From Pseudomonas alcaliphila JAB1 (GTDB lineage: Bacteria; Pseudomonadota; Gammaproteobacteria; Pseudomonadales; Pseudomonadaceae): a stretch of DNA of 64,000 nt. The stretch lies in the NCBI RefSeq assembly GCF_001941865.1, contig NZ_CP016162.1:372001-436000 (forward strand). Reading direction: 5' to 3'. The notes under the pieces are model-generated. The model was not told where the DNA came from, made no database searches, and saw only the letters and a list, made by a program, of their open reading frames with translations. Shown piece after piece: positions 49,901-58,279 of the stretch. Both the position numbers and the translations under genes were made by a program. Positions within the stretch are counted from its first letter, which is position 1. Each line of letters opens with the position of its first letter.

Positions 49901-52900
49901 AAGACCAACCTGATTCAGGTGGATCTGGCGGCCGCCGAGTTGTTGAGCAGCGCTGAGGGCGTGTTCCGTATCGGGCTCGACAATCTCGAGACTCAGCCTC
50001 TGGCACCTATTCCCGGCGCCGAGGCATTCCTTGCCCGGGTCCAGGCGCTGCATCAGGAGCGTCTGGCCAATGCCGAAGACGAGCGCATGGCACAGAGCGG
50101 CGAAAGCCGCGATCCGCAGATGATCAGCATCTTCCTCGCCGAAGGCATGGACATCTTGCTGGATGCCGAGGACCTGCTGCGTAAATGGCGCGAGCATCCG
50201 TCCGAGCGCCAGGAGCTGTCTGCGCTGCTGGAAGAGCTGACCACGCTCGGTCGTGGCGCCGAAATGGCCGAGCTGCCGCAGATCGACGAGCTCTGCGAGG
50301 CCCTGCTGGATCTCTATGGTGCCGTCGAGGAAGGCAGCCTGGCCGTTAGCGAACGCTTCTTCGACGAAGCGGAAAAGGCTCACGAAGCGCTGATCGGCAT
50401 GATGGATCAGGTCGCTGCGGCCTTGCAGGTCAGCCCGCAACCCGAGCGCGTACAGGCGCTGCGTGAGCTGCTCAGCGAAGCCATCGATCCGCATACCCTG
50501 GCCTTGCTGGCGCCTGGCGTCGAGGGGCTGGAAATCATCGAGCTGGACCAGGCCACTGCAGAGCTGGAGCAAGCTGAGGCCGAGCCAGCGCAGTGGCAAG
50601 AGACGCTCGCCGAACCGGCAATCTTCGAGGACGCTGGCCTGGAGTTGCAGGCCGAGGCCGAACTGGGTTTCAGCCCTGTCGACGCCGACCTCGATGAGGA
50701 AATGGTCGAGATCTTCCTCGAAGAGGCTGTGGATATTCTCGACAGCGCCGGTCAGGCGCTGGAGCGCTGGCTCAGTGAGCCGGACAACACCATGCCGTTG
50801 TCCTCGCTGCAGCGCGACCTGCACACCCTCAAGGGCGGTGCGCGGATGGCCGCGATTCGCCCGATTGGCGATCTTGGCCACGAACTGGAGTCGCTCTACG
50901 AGGGCTTGGTCGACCGCCGTTACAACTATTCGCCAGCGCTGGGCAGCCTGTTGCAGCAAAGCCATGATCGCCTGGCGCAGATGCTCGATCAGTTGCAGGC
51001 CCGCCAGCCGCTGGTCTCTGGTGACGACCTGATTCAGGCAATTCGTCAGTTCCGCCAGGGTGGCACGCCGCAGAGTCTGTCGGCCGCCGTGGCTCAGGTT
51101 GAACCGGCGCTGGACGACGAGCTCGTCGAGTCGATCGAAACGGTGGAGCCCGATAGCTTCGAGCTGCCGCCTCTGGCACTGGTCGAAGACGACATCGTGC
51201 TCGACGAAGCGCCACAGGCAGAGCCTGAGGCAGGGTTGCCGCTGATCGACGAAGTCGAGCTGGTGTTGCCCGAAGACGAACTGCCAGCGCTGGCCGAGGC
51301 TATCGTCGAGCCAGAGTCAAAGCCACAAGGCACGACGCTGGCCAACTGGCATGAAGAGCGCGATCCCGAACTGGTGGAAATCTTCCTCGAGGAAGGTTTC
51401 GACATCATCGACAGTGCCGGTGCCGCTCTGCAGCGCTGGATGGGCGACGTCGACAACAGTCTGGAGCTGGAAGCCCTGCAGCGTGACCTGCACACCCTCA
51501 AGGGTGGTGCGCGCATGGCCGAGATTCGTGAAATCGGTGATCTGGCCCATGAGCTGGAATTCCTTTACGAGGGGCTCGGTGGCGGTCGCCTGCGAGCCAG
51601 TCAGGAGTTGTTTACCCTGCTGCAGGCCTGCCACGACCGTTTGGCCGAGATGCTTGAAGCCGTGCGTGGTCAGCGCGCGGTGCCGCAGGGCCATGCCCTG
51701 ATCGAGACGATCAAGCGCTTTCGTGCCAACCCTGACGAGCAACTGAGCATGCCGTCGGCAGTCCAACTCAGGGCTGTGGTCGAGAGCGATGAAGCCGAAG
51801 AGGCTGACAGCGACATCCTCGATATCTTCCTGGAAGAAGGCGATGACCTGCTCGAAGCGATGGAGGCGGCGATCGGGCGTTGGGAAGAACAACGTGATGA
51901 TGTCAGCGCCATCGACGAGATGCTGCGCACGCTGCACACCCTCAAGGGCGGCGCACGCCTGGCCGGGCAGAAGCGCCTTGGCGATCTGAGCCACGACCTG
52001 GAGCAGCATCTCAGCGAGGCGCTGCAGCAGGGGGCACCCTGGCCGGAAAGTCTGCTGCTCGATGTGCAGTCCGGTTTCGAAGGGCTGCAGAACGAGCTCG
52101 ATGTGCTGCGCCAGCGCCTCAGCGCCAGCCTCGGCGATGAGCCAGTGGTTACCGAACCAGCCGCGGCGCCGGCGAACAATCTGCTCAACCCAATCATTGC
52201 TGCCAGTGACGTGCCGAGTCAGTTGCAGGCACCGAAGGTGCTGCCGTTCGTGCAGCGTGCGCAGGAGGCAGCGCTGGAGGCGGCATCCCGCCGCGCGCCA
52301 CAGGAGCTGGTCAAGGTACCTGCCGAGCTGCTCGAAGGCCTGGTCAACCTGGCCGGTGAGACCTCGATTTTCCGTGGCCGTGTCGAGCAACAGGTGAGCG
52401 ATGTCGGCTTCACCCTGAGCGAGATGGAAGCGACCATCGACCGCGTGCGTGACCAACTGCGCCGTCTCGACACCGAGACCCAGGCGCAGATTCTCAGTCG
52501 CTATCAGGCCGAGGCCGAACGCGCCGGTTATGAAGATTTCGACCCACTGGAGATGGACCGCCACTCGCAACTGCAGCAGCTGTCCCGTGCACTGTTCGAG
52601 TCGGCCTCGGACTTGCTCGACTTGAAGGAAACCCTGGCGGCGAAGAACCGCGACGCCGAGACCCTGCTGCTGCAACAGGCGCGGGTCAACACCGAGCTGC
52701 AGGAAGGTCTGATGCGCACCCGCATGGTGCCGTTCGACCGCCTGGTGCCGCGTCTGCGCCGCATCGTGCGTCAGGTGGCCGGCGAGCTGGGCAAGCAGGT
52801 CGAGTTCGTCGTCGGCAACGCCGAGGGTGAAATGGACCGTACCGTGCTCGAACGCATCGTCGCGCCTCTGGAACACATGCTGCGCAACGCCGTCGACCAC

Positions 52901-54160
52901 GGCATCGAGCCCACTGCCGTGCGCCGCGACGTCGGCAAGCCGGAAACCGGCACCATCCGCCTCAACCTCGGTCGTGAGGGCGGCGACATCGTCCTCACCC
53001 TCGACGACGACGGCGGCGGCATCCGCCTCGACGCGGTGCGGCGCAAGGCCATCGAGCGCGGCATGATGGATGCCGACAGCGACCTGACCGACCACGAGAT
53101 CCTCCAGTTCATCCTCGAGGCCGGTTTCTCCACCGCCGAGAAGGTCACGCAGATTTCCGGCCGCGGCGTCGGCATGGACGTGGTGCATTCGGAGGTCAAG
53201 CAGCTTGGCGGCTCGATGAGCATCGATTCGGCCGTCGGCCAGGGCACCCGCTTCACCATCCGCCTGCCGTTCACCGTGTCGGTCAACCGCGCGCTGATGG
53301 TGTACTCCGGCGAGGACCTGTACGCCATCCCGCTGAACACCATCGAGGGTATCGTGCGGGTGTCGCCGTTCGAGCTGGAGGCCTACTACGCACCGGATGC
53401 GCCGCGTTTCGAGTATGCCGGACAGGCCTACGAACTGAAGTACCTGGGCGATCTGCTGAACAACGGTCAGCAGCCCAAGCTGGTGGGCCAGAGCCTGCCG
53501 CTGCCGGTGATCCTGGTGCGTTCCAGCGAGCACGCCGTGGCGGTGCAGGTGGACAGCCTGGCCGGCTCGCGCGAAATCGTGGTCAAGAGCCTCGGCCCGC
53601 AGTTCGCCGGGGTGCACGGGATTTCCGGTGCAACCATCCTCGGTGACGGCCGCGTGGTGGTGATTCTCGATCTGCTGGCGACCATTCGTGTGCTGCATGC
53701 ACATCTGCAGAATCAGCTGATGCCGCGTCTGGCTTCGCGTCAGGCTGCGGCCAATGAAGAGGTCGAGGCCGACCGGCCGCCGCTGGTCATGGTGGTGGAC
53801 GACTCGGTCACCGTGCGCAAGGTCACCAGCCGTCTGCTTGAGCGTAATGGCATGAATGTGGTCACCGCCAAGGATGGGGTCGATGCCATCGCCCAGCTGC
53901 AGGAGCACAGGCCCGACATCATGCTGCTGGACATCGAGATGCCGCGCATGGACGGCTTCGAGGTGGCCACGCTGGTGCGCCACGATGAGCGCCTCAAGGA
54001 TCTGCCGATCATCATGATCACTTCGCGTACCGGCGAGAAGCACCGCGAGCGGGCCATGTCCATCGGCGTCAATCAGTACCTCGGCAAGCCCTATCAGGAG
54101 TCCTTGCTGCTCGACACCATCGCTCAATTGGTGGATAGCCATCGGGTCAAACGGACATGA
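46904..54160 (+). CDS. chpA: Hybrid chemotaxis kinase ChpA with multiple phosphotransfer domains
   Basis: With the ATG at 46904 (GGAG five bases upstream; an ATG at 46889 is an alternative) the protein is 2418 residues. Possible phosphotransfer sites in order: His49 (YVHQVHG), Thr476 (LLTQVRGG), His799 (FHTLKGSG), His971 (LHTLKGSA), Thr1113 (ELTTLGRGA), His1307 (LHTLKGGA), His1530 (LHTLKGGA) and His1678 (LHTLKGGA). The CheA core includes the dimerisation part near 1800, HATPase about 1983-2126 (NAVDHGIEP, DDDGGGIR, GRGVGMDVV), a CheW domain about 2128-2273, and a receiver about 2294-2416 with Asp2343 (LLDIEMPRMDG). It phosphorylates PilG and PilH. Confidence 0.97.
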   Translation: MGDRHDYVALEWVKGEIGETLKQARQALEAFVENPQDPTRMRFCLTYVHQVHGTLQMVEFYGAALLAEEMEQLAKALMEGRVANQGEALEVLMQAILQLPVYLDRIQTARRDLPMVVLPLLNDLRAARGEKLLSETSLFSPDMSARLPALPSDSLARLRTAELPVLLRKLRQMLQMALVGVIRNQDLATNLGYMARVFARLETLCKDAPLGGLWQIASGMVEGLANGSVVNGTSVRTLLRQVDKELKRLVEQGADGINQPASDELTKNLLFYVAKAPAQSPRIRALKEQYRLDEALPDNEVVDEERARLAGPDRDAMRSVVAALCEELVRVKDSLDLFVRSDRSQPSELDALLAPLKQIADTLAVLGFGQPRKVILDQIDVIHGLSLGQREPNDAVLMDVAGALLYVEATLAGMVGPSDDSKNEQSHLPTTDVAQIHQLVIKEARNGLEQAKDAIIEFIASQWNHEHLARVPGLLTQVRGGLAMIPLQRAADLLNACNRYIQEQLLARKAVPNWQSLDTLADAITSVEYYLERLAEDHGTQGDLILDVAEESLEALGYPLKEKPSILDRVEPQEESLAPLADPLQEIELLGAEDEQLEEPLAEIEPLAFESVDAPDEAVAELELVDVEPDLPAVSESVETFSFELGELEELPIAQSEEIIAAPLFDAQAEPALELEELSLEQLAEANQWDELELADLELPEVELPSAPHIQVEEPVAEKPLSMADVMAAPVQAINPPAADVPPSLLPPPADEEPVDEELLEVFIEEVGEVLETIGEYLPQWQADTDNKDALIEVRRAFHTLKGSGRMVRALIIGELGWSIENLLNRVLDRSIEPSAAVQQVVLDVVALMPALVDEFAAKAQRQRDDVDLLAATAHALAKGLTPPKSDAPAAQQVAEPVGVDDATEVVEQVESVTDQPLDSESLNGEPLDPQLLEIFRNEAETHLDTLVGFLADCAQELPQPVTDDLQRALHTLKGSAYMAGILPVAEIAAPLEKLVKEFKTNLIQVDLAAAELLSSAEGVFRIGLDNLETQPLAPIPGAEAFLARVQALHQERLANAEDERMAQSGESRDPQMISIFLAEGMDILLDAEDLLRKWREHPSERQELSALLEELTTLGRGAEMAELPQIDELCEALLDLYGAVEEGSLAVSERFFDEAEKAHEALIGMMDQVAAALQVSPQPERVQALRELLSEAIDPHTLALLAPGVEGLEIIELDQATAELEQAEAEPAQWQETLAEPAIFEDAGLELQAEAELGFSPVDADLDEEMVEIFLEEAVDILDSAGQALERWLSEPDNTMPLSSLQRDLHTLKGGARMAAIRPIGDLGHELESLYEGLVDRRYNYSPALGSLLQQSHDRLAQMLDQLQARQPLVSGDDLIQAIRQFRQGGTPQSLSAAVAQVEPALDDELVESIETVEPDSFELPPLALVEDDIVLDEAPQAEPEAGLPLIDEVELVLPEDELPALAEAIVEPESKPQGTTLANWHEERDPELVEIFLEEGFDIIDSAGAALQRWMGDVDNSLELEALQRDLHTLKGGARMAEIREIGDLAHELEFLYEGLGGGRLRASQELFTLLQACHDRLAEMLEAVRGQRAVPQGHALIETIKRFRANPDEQLSMPSAVQLRAVVESDEAEEADSDILDIFLEEGDDLLEAMEAAIGRWEEQRDDVSAIDEMLRTLHTLKGGARLAGQKRLGDLSHDLEQHLSEALQQGAPWPESLLLDVQSGFEGLQNELDVLRQRLSASLGDEPVVTEPAAAPANNLLNPIIAASDVPSQLQAPKVLPFVQRAQEAALEAASRRAPQELVKVPAELLEGLVNLAGETSIFRGRVEQQVSDVGFTLSEMEATIDRVRDQLRRLDTETQAQILSRYQAEAERAGYEDFDPLEMDRHSQLQQLSRALFESASDLLDLKETLAAKNRDAETLLLQQARVNTELQEGLMRTRMVPFDRLVPRLRRIVRQVAGELGKQVEFVVGNAEGEMDRTVLERIVAPLEHMLRNAVDHGIEPTAVRRDVGKPETGTIRLNLGREGGDIVLTLDDDGGGIRLDAVRRKAIERGMMDADSDLTDHEILQFILEAGFSTAEKVTQISGRGVGMDVVHSEVKQLGGSMSIDSAVGQGTRFTIRLPFTVSVNRALMVYSGEDLYAIPLNTIEGIVRVSPFELEAYYAPDAPRFEYAGQAYELKYLGDLLNNGQQPKLVGQSLPLPVILVRSSEHAVAVQVDSLAGSREIVVKSLGPQFAGVHGISGATILGDGRVVVILDLLATIRVLHAHLQNQLMPRLASRQAAANEEVEADRPPLVMVVDDSVTVRKVTSRLLERNGMNVVTAKDGVDAIAQLQEHRPDIMLLDIEMPRMDGFEVATLVRHDERLKDLPIIMITSRTGEKHRERAMSIGVNQYLGKPYQESLLLDTIAQLVDSHRVKRT

Positions 54161-55176
54161 CAGACAAAACCTCCGCGCGTATCGCAGTAATCGCCGACAC
54201 CTCGCTGCAGCGCCATGTGTTACAGCAGGCATTGGCCGGTGGTGGTTATCAGGTGGTGCTCAACAGCGACCCGGCGCGGCTCGATGAGGAGCAGCTGGCA
54301 GCCTGCGAGACCGACCTGTGGTTGGTGGACCTGGCCCAGTCGGAAGATTCGCCGCTGGTCGACAGCCTGCTCGAGCGTGTCAGTGCCCCGGTGCTGTTCG
54401 GCGAGGGCCATGCCCCCGAGCGCCATTCGGAGAACTACCCGCGTTGGGAGCGCAGCCTGTTCGGCAAGCTCAAGCGCCTGGTCGGCGATCCGACCCAGGC
54501 GGTCGGGCCGAGCCTGCAGGCACTGCTCGACGAAGCGCAGCGTCCGGCGCGTCTGGAGCTGCCGCAAGCACTGGCCAATACGCCGCTGAAAGCTGGCGAG
54601 CCGGCCCGTCAGGTATGGCTGCTGGCTGCCTCGCTGGGTGGTCCGGCGGCGGTCAAGGCATTTCTCGATGCCCTGCCGGGTGGCCTGCCCATCGGTTTCA
54701 TCTATGCCCAACACATCGGCGCCAGTTTCGAGGCGGCATTGCCGCAGGCGGTCGGTCGGCACAGTCAGTGGCACGTCAACTCGGCACGTCATGGCGACCC
54801 GGTGCGTTGTGGTGAGGTGGTGGTGGTGCCGATCAGCAACGAGCTGGGCTTTGCCGAAGACGGCGCGATGCAGATCGCCGAACGCGGCTGGCCGGAGCCC
54901 TACAGTCCTTCCATCGATCAGATGATGCTCAACCTGGCGCAGCAGTTCGGTGCCCAGTGTGGGGTGATCGCGTTCAGCGGCATGGGCAGCGATGGCAGCG
55001 CCGCCGCCGCCTACGTCAAACGCCAGGGTGGCCTGATCTGGACCCAGCGCGCCGACAGCTGCGCCAGCCCGAGCATGCCCGACAGCCTGCGCGAGGGCGG
55101 TTACAGCAGCTTCAGTGCCGACCCGCGTGAGCTGGCCGTGGCGCTGGTCAATCACCTCGCCGAACATTGCAGTTGA
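54157..55176 (+). CDS. chpB: Chemoreceptor methylesterase ChpB (CheB-like)
   Basis: The 339-residue protein has a C-terminal CheB esterase domain with the Ser in LLAASLGGPAAV, His in YAQHIGASF and Asp in FSGMGSDGSAAA (about residues 152-305). The N-terminal 110 residues resemble a receiver domain (LWLVDLAQ holds one Asp) but lack a clear acidic pair and the conserved Lys, so phosphorylation control is doubtful. It demethylates PilJ opposite PilK. The ATG overlaps the chpA stop (ATGA). Confidence 0.94.
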   Translation: MTDKTSARIAVIADTSLQRHVLQQALAGGGYQVVLNSDPARLDEEQLAACETDLWLVDLAQSEDSPLVDSLLERVSAPVLFGEGHAPERHSENYPRWERSLFGKLKRLVGDPTQAVGPSLQALLDEAQRPARLELPQALANTPLKAGEPARQVWLLAASLGGPAAVKAFLDALPGGLPIGFIYAQHIGASFEAALPQAVGRHSQWHVNSARHGDPVRCGEVVVVPISNELGFAEDGAMQIAERGWPEPYSPSIDQMMLNLAQQFGAQCGVIAFSGMGSDGSAAAAYVKRQGGLIWTQRADSCASPSMPDSLREGGYSSFSADPRELAVALVNHLAEHCS

Positions 55177-55186
55177 GGACGTTTCA

Positions 55187-55657
55187 ATGAGCCAAGCCGT
55201 CGCCACCCAGAACAGCGCCGCCAGTCTCACCGGCTTGCTGGTGCCTCTGGCCGACCGCACCCTGCTGCTGCCCAACGTGGCGGTGGCTGAGCTGATCCCC
55301 TATCGCGCGCCGCAGGTCACTGAAGGCACTCCCGACTGGTTTCTCGGCCAGATCGCCTGGCGTGATCTGCGCTTGCCGCTGCTCTCCTTCGAGGCCGCCA
55401 GCGGCGGCCAGGCGCATGTCGCCAGTGGTGCCCGCGTTGCGGTGATCAACGCCCTGGGCGGTCGCCCCAAGGTCAAGTTCATCGCGCTGCTGGTGCAGGG
55501 TATTCCGCGCTCGCTGAAGGTCGGTAGCGAGCTGCAAGGCGCCGATGTCGAGCTGGCGCCTCTGGAGCTGGGTGCAGCGCGCGTTGGTGAGGAGGTGGTG
55601 CGTATTCCTGATCTGGCTGCACTGGAGCAACTGCTCGCCGATGCTGGCCTGATCTGA
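55187..55657 (+). CDS. chpC: CheW-like adaptor ChpC
   Basis: The 156-residue protein is one CheW domain: LLVPLADRTLLLPNVAVAELIPYRAPQ, DWFLGQIAWRDLRLPLLSFEAAS and ALLVQGIPRSLKVG. It provides a second adaptor beside PilI, thought to connect other receptors to ChpA. The ATG follows TTGAGGACG. It closes the pil-chp operon, and a strong hairpin follows it. Confidence 0.93.
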   Translation: MSQAVATQNSAASLTGLLVPLADRTLLLPNVAVAELIPYRAPQVTEGTPDWFLGQIAWRDLRLPLLSFEAASGGQAHVASGARVAVINALGGRPKVKFIALLVQGIPRSLKVGSELQGADVELAPLELGAARVGEEVVRIPDLAALEQLLADAGLI

Positions 55658-55686
55658 ACCGACCCGGTGCGATCACCTCGCCCATG

Positions 55687-55716
55687 AAAAAGCCCCGGCA
55701 TTGGCCGGGGCTTTTT
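55687..55716. terminator. Bidirectional terminator between chpC and the AGCS symporter
   Basis: A perfect 13-bp stem (aaaaagccccggc and complement, 55687-55699 and 55704-55716) with an ATTG loop and A and T runs at both ends. It lies 29 bases after chpC and 19 bases beyond the symporter stop, serving both convergent genes. Confidence 0.93.
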
Positions 55717-55735
55717 CGTTACTGCTGTGCGGCTA

Positions 55736-57217
55736 TCAGCGCTGCGGTTGTTGCAACTCGCCCTTCTCGATAGTCAGGTTCTCTTCCGAGGTGCTGGTGC
55801 CCCAGTAGTCGGCATTCTTGATACCGAGCTTCTCCGGGTGGAAGACCGGGTCCTTGCCCTCGTCCAACTGCTGCTCGTAGTCCTTCAGGCACTTGTAGGC
55901 GACCTTGTGCATGAGCAGGATGGCGATGATGTTCAGCCAGGCCATCAGGCCGACGCCGAGATCACCCAGGTCCCAGGCGAAGGTGGCAGTGTGCACGGTG
56001 CCGTACACGGTAGCCGCGATGATGCCGAACTTCAGTAGCAGGGTGAGGATGGGGCGCTTCACCTTGCGGTTGATGTAGGCAATGTTGGTTTCGGCGATGT
56101 AGTAGTACGCCAGGATGGTGGTGAAGGCGAAGAAGAACAGGGCGATGGCAACGAAGGCGTTACCGAAGCCGGGCATCATGTTCTCCATCGCGGTCTGCAC
56201 GTAGCCCGGGCCTGCGGCTACGCCGGCGATACCGGTGAACATCGCGCTGCCATCCGGGGCCTGCACGTTGTACTGGCCAGTGATCAGCAGCATGAAGGCG
56301 GTGGCGGAGCAGACGAACAGGGTGTCGATGTAGACCGAGAAGCCCTGAACCAGGCCCTGCTTGACCGGGTGGCTGACAGCGGCGGCCGACGAAGCGTGCG
56401 GACCGGTGCCCTGGCCTGCTTCGTTGGAGTAGACACCGCGCTTGACGCCCCACTGGATGGCCATGCCGACGATGGCGCCGAAACCGGCCTCGAGGCCGAA
56501 TGCGCTCTTGACGATCAGCAGCAAGACTTCCGGCAGCTTCTCGATGTTCAGCAGGATGATGACCATCGCTACCAGGATGTAGCCCAGCGCCATGAACGGT
56601 ACGACCACCTGGGTGAAGTGGGCGATACGCTTGACGCCGCCGAAGATGATCAGGCCGATCAGTACGGCCAGTGCCGCCGCTGTGACGTTCGGGTCGATAC
56701 CGAAGGCTGTTTGCGCGCTGGAAGCGATGGAGTTGGCCTGCACACCCGGCAGCAGCAGGCCGCAGGCGAACACGGTAACGATGGCGAACAGCCAGGCGTA
56801 CCACTTCAGACCCAGGCCACGCTCGATGTAGAAGGCCGGGCCGCCACGGTATTCACCGTTGAGCTTTTCCTTGTAGACCTGACCGAGGGTGGACTCGACG
56901 AATGCCGAGCTGGCGCCGAGGAACGCCACCATCCACATCCAGAACACGGCACCCGGACCACCGAAGGTGATCGCAGTGGCCACACCGGCGATGTTGCCGG
57001 TACCGACACGACCAGCGAGGGTCATGGTCAGGGCCTGGAAGGAGGTGATGCCATGTTCATCGGTCTTGCCGGTGAACATCAGGCGAATCATTTCTTTGAA
57101 GTGGCGAACCTGTAGAAAGCGGCCGCGCAGGGAGAAGTAGAGACCAACGCCAAGACATAGATAGATCAGCGCCGGGCTCCAGACCAGACCGTTTATGGTC
57201 GAGACCAGTTCGTTCAT
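55736..57217 (-). CDS. Sodium:alanine/glycine symporter (AGCS family)
   Basis: The 493-residue protein has about 11 membrane segments. Family signatures are GGPGAVFWMWMVAFLGASSAFVESTLGQVYK, YRGGPAFYIERGLGL, QWGVKRGVYSNEAGQGTGPHASSAA and FFFAFTTILAYYYIAETN. It imports alanine or glycine with sodium. The ATG at 57217 follows AGGAGCATTGC. It stands alone, convergent with chpC and preceded by a 207-base gap before rsmE. Confidence 0.94.
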   Translation of the reverse strand: MNELVSTINGLVWSPALIYLCLGVGLYFSLRGRFLQVRHFKEMIRLMFTGKTDEHGITSFQALTMTLAGRVGTGNIAGVATAITFGGPGAVFWMWMVAFLGASSAFVESTLGQVYKEKLNGEYRGGPAFYIERGLGLKWYAWLFAIVTVFACGLLLPGVQANSIASSAQTAFGIDPNVTAAALAVLIGLIIFGGVKRIAHFTQVVVPFMALGYILVAMVIILLNIEKLPEVLLLIVKSAFGLEAGFGAIVGMAIQWGVKRGVYSNEAGQGTGPHASSAAAVSHPVKQGLVQGFSVYIDTLFVCSATAFMLLITGQYNVQAPDGSAMFTGIAGVAAGPGYVQTAMENMMPGFGNAFVAIALFFFAFTTILAYYYIAETNIAYINRKVKRPILTLLLKFGIIAATVYGTVHTATFAWDLGDLGVGLMAWLNIIAILLMHKVAYKCLKDYEQQLDEGKDPVFHPEKLGIKNADYWGTSTSEENLTIEKGELQQPQR

Positions 57218-57424
57218 GCAATGCTCCTGGGCATGCGGCCGCCTTTTGGGCGGGGCCGAAGCCCGTTGATTTGTTATTGGAAGAGGAACGACGCTGCGGG
57301 GCGCCGGCCTCGGCCGCGCGCAGGTTGCTGGTGAGCGGGTCGCGCGAGCGGCGCGCAGAGCATGACAAAGACTGCCTGTCTTGCAATCTCTTGAGGTCAC
57401 ATTTTGTTACGCCAAGGCGACATT

Positions 57425-58150
57425 TTACGCCTGGAGGTCGCCCCAGAGCTGTTGGGCGACGCTCATGGCCACCACGGGGGCCGTTTCCGTGCGCAGAACG
57501 CGTGGCCCCAGGCGGGCGGCATGGAAGCCGGCGGCTTTGGCCTGGTCCACTTCTGCTTCGCTCAAACCGCCTTCCGGGCCGACCAGAAAGGCCAGGCTGT
57601 TCGGTTTGTCGTGGCTTTGCAGGGGAGCTGCGATCGGGTGCAGCACCAGCTTCAGGTCGGCTTCGATCTGCTGCAGCCAGGCGGCCAGTTCCAGCGGTGG
57701 GTTGATCAGCGGCAGCACCGAGCGGCCGCATTGCTCACAGGCACTGATTGCCACCTGGCGCCAGTGGGCCATACGCTTGTCGGCACGTTCGTCTTTCAGG
57801 CGTACTTCGCAGCGCGCCGAAACAATCGGTGTGATCTCCGCTGCGCCAAGCTCGGTGGCTTTCTGGATGGCCCAGTCCATGCGTTCGCCGCGCGACAGGC
57901 CCTGGCCGAGGTGGATGCGCAGCGGGGATTCACTCATCCCGGCGATGGCTTCGCGCAGTTCGACGCGCACGCTCTTCTTGCCCACTTCGATCAGCTCGCC
58001 GAGGTATTCCTGGCCGCTGCCGTCGAACAACTGCACGGCGTCCCCCACTGCGTGGCGCAGCACGCGGCCTATGTAATGGGCCTGCGCCTCGGGCAGGTCG
58101 TGTTGGCCGAGGGAGAGCGGGGCATCAATAAAGAAGCGGGATAGGCGCAT
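57425..58150 (-). CDS. rsmE: 16S rRNA (uracil(1498)-N(3))-methyltransferase RsmE
   Basis: The 241-residue enzyme starts MRLSRFFIDAPLSLGQHDLPEAQAHYIGRVLRHAVGD (PUA-like) and has the SPOUT knot ending FLVGPEGGLSEAEVDQAKAAGFHAARLGPRVLRTETAPVVAM. It methylates U1498 of 16S rRNA at the decoding site. A longer in-frame reading to 58258 enters a hairpin repeat and is rejected. It precedes bioA's end with a REP-like element between. Confidence 0.95.
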   Translation of the reverse strand: MRLSRFFIDAPLSLGQHDLPEAQAHYIGRVLRHAVGDAVQLFDGSGQEYLGELIEVGKKSVRVELREAIAGMSESPLRIHLGQGLSRGERMDWAIQKATELGAAEITPIVSARCEVRLKDERADKRMAHWRQVAISACEQCGRSVLPLINPPLELAAWLQQIEADLKLVLHPIAAPLQSHDKPNSLAFLVGPEGGLSEAEVDQAKAAGFHAARLGPRVLRTETAPVVAMSVAQQLWGDLQA

Positions 58151-58197
58151 AAGGGTAGCTGCAGGCGGTAAGTTCGAAGCGGCAAGTTTAAAGCGCT

Positions 58198-58259
58198 GGT
58201 GGGCACGGCGCACCCTACGGCAAGGGCGCCGCGTTTTCGCACGGCGCGCCGTGCCCACC
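58198..58259. repeat. REP-like hairpin between rsmE and bioA
   Basis: Perfect 13-bp arms (ggtgggcacggcg at 58198-58210 and cgccgtgcccacc at 58247-58259). The motif GGCGCACCCTACGG inside recurs near 10686-10700. It lies between two minus-strand genes. Confidence 0.75.
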
Positions 58260-58279
58260 GGGCTTCGCTTATGGCTCGC

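Noticed and set aside
51317..54232. A 971-codon open frame antisense to chpA
   Set aside because: Its protein is His and Gln-rich with no domain, as expected for an antisense shadow of a CheA-like gene.
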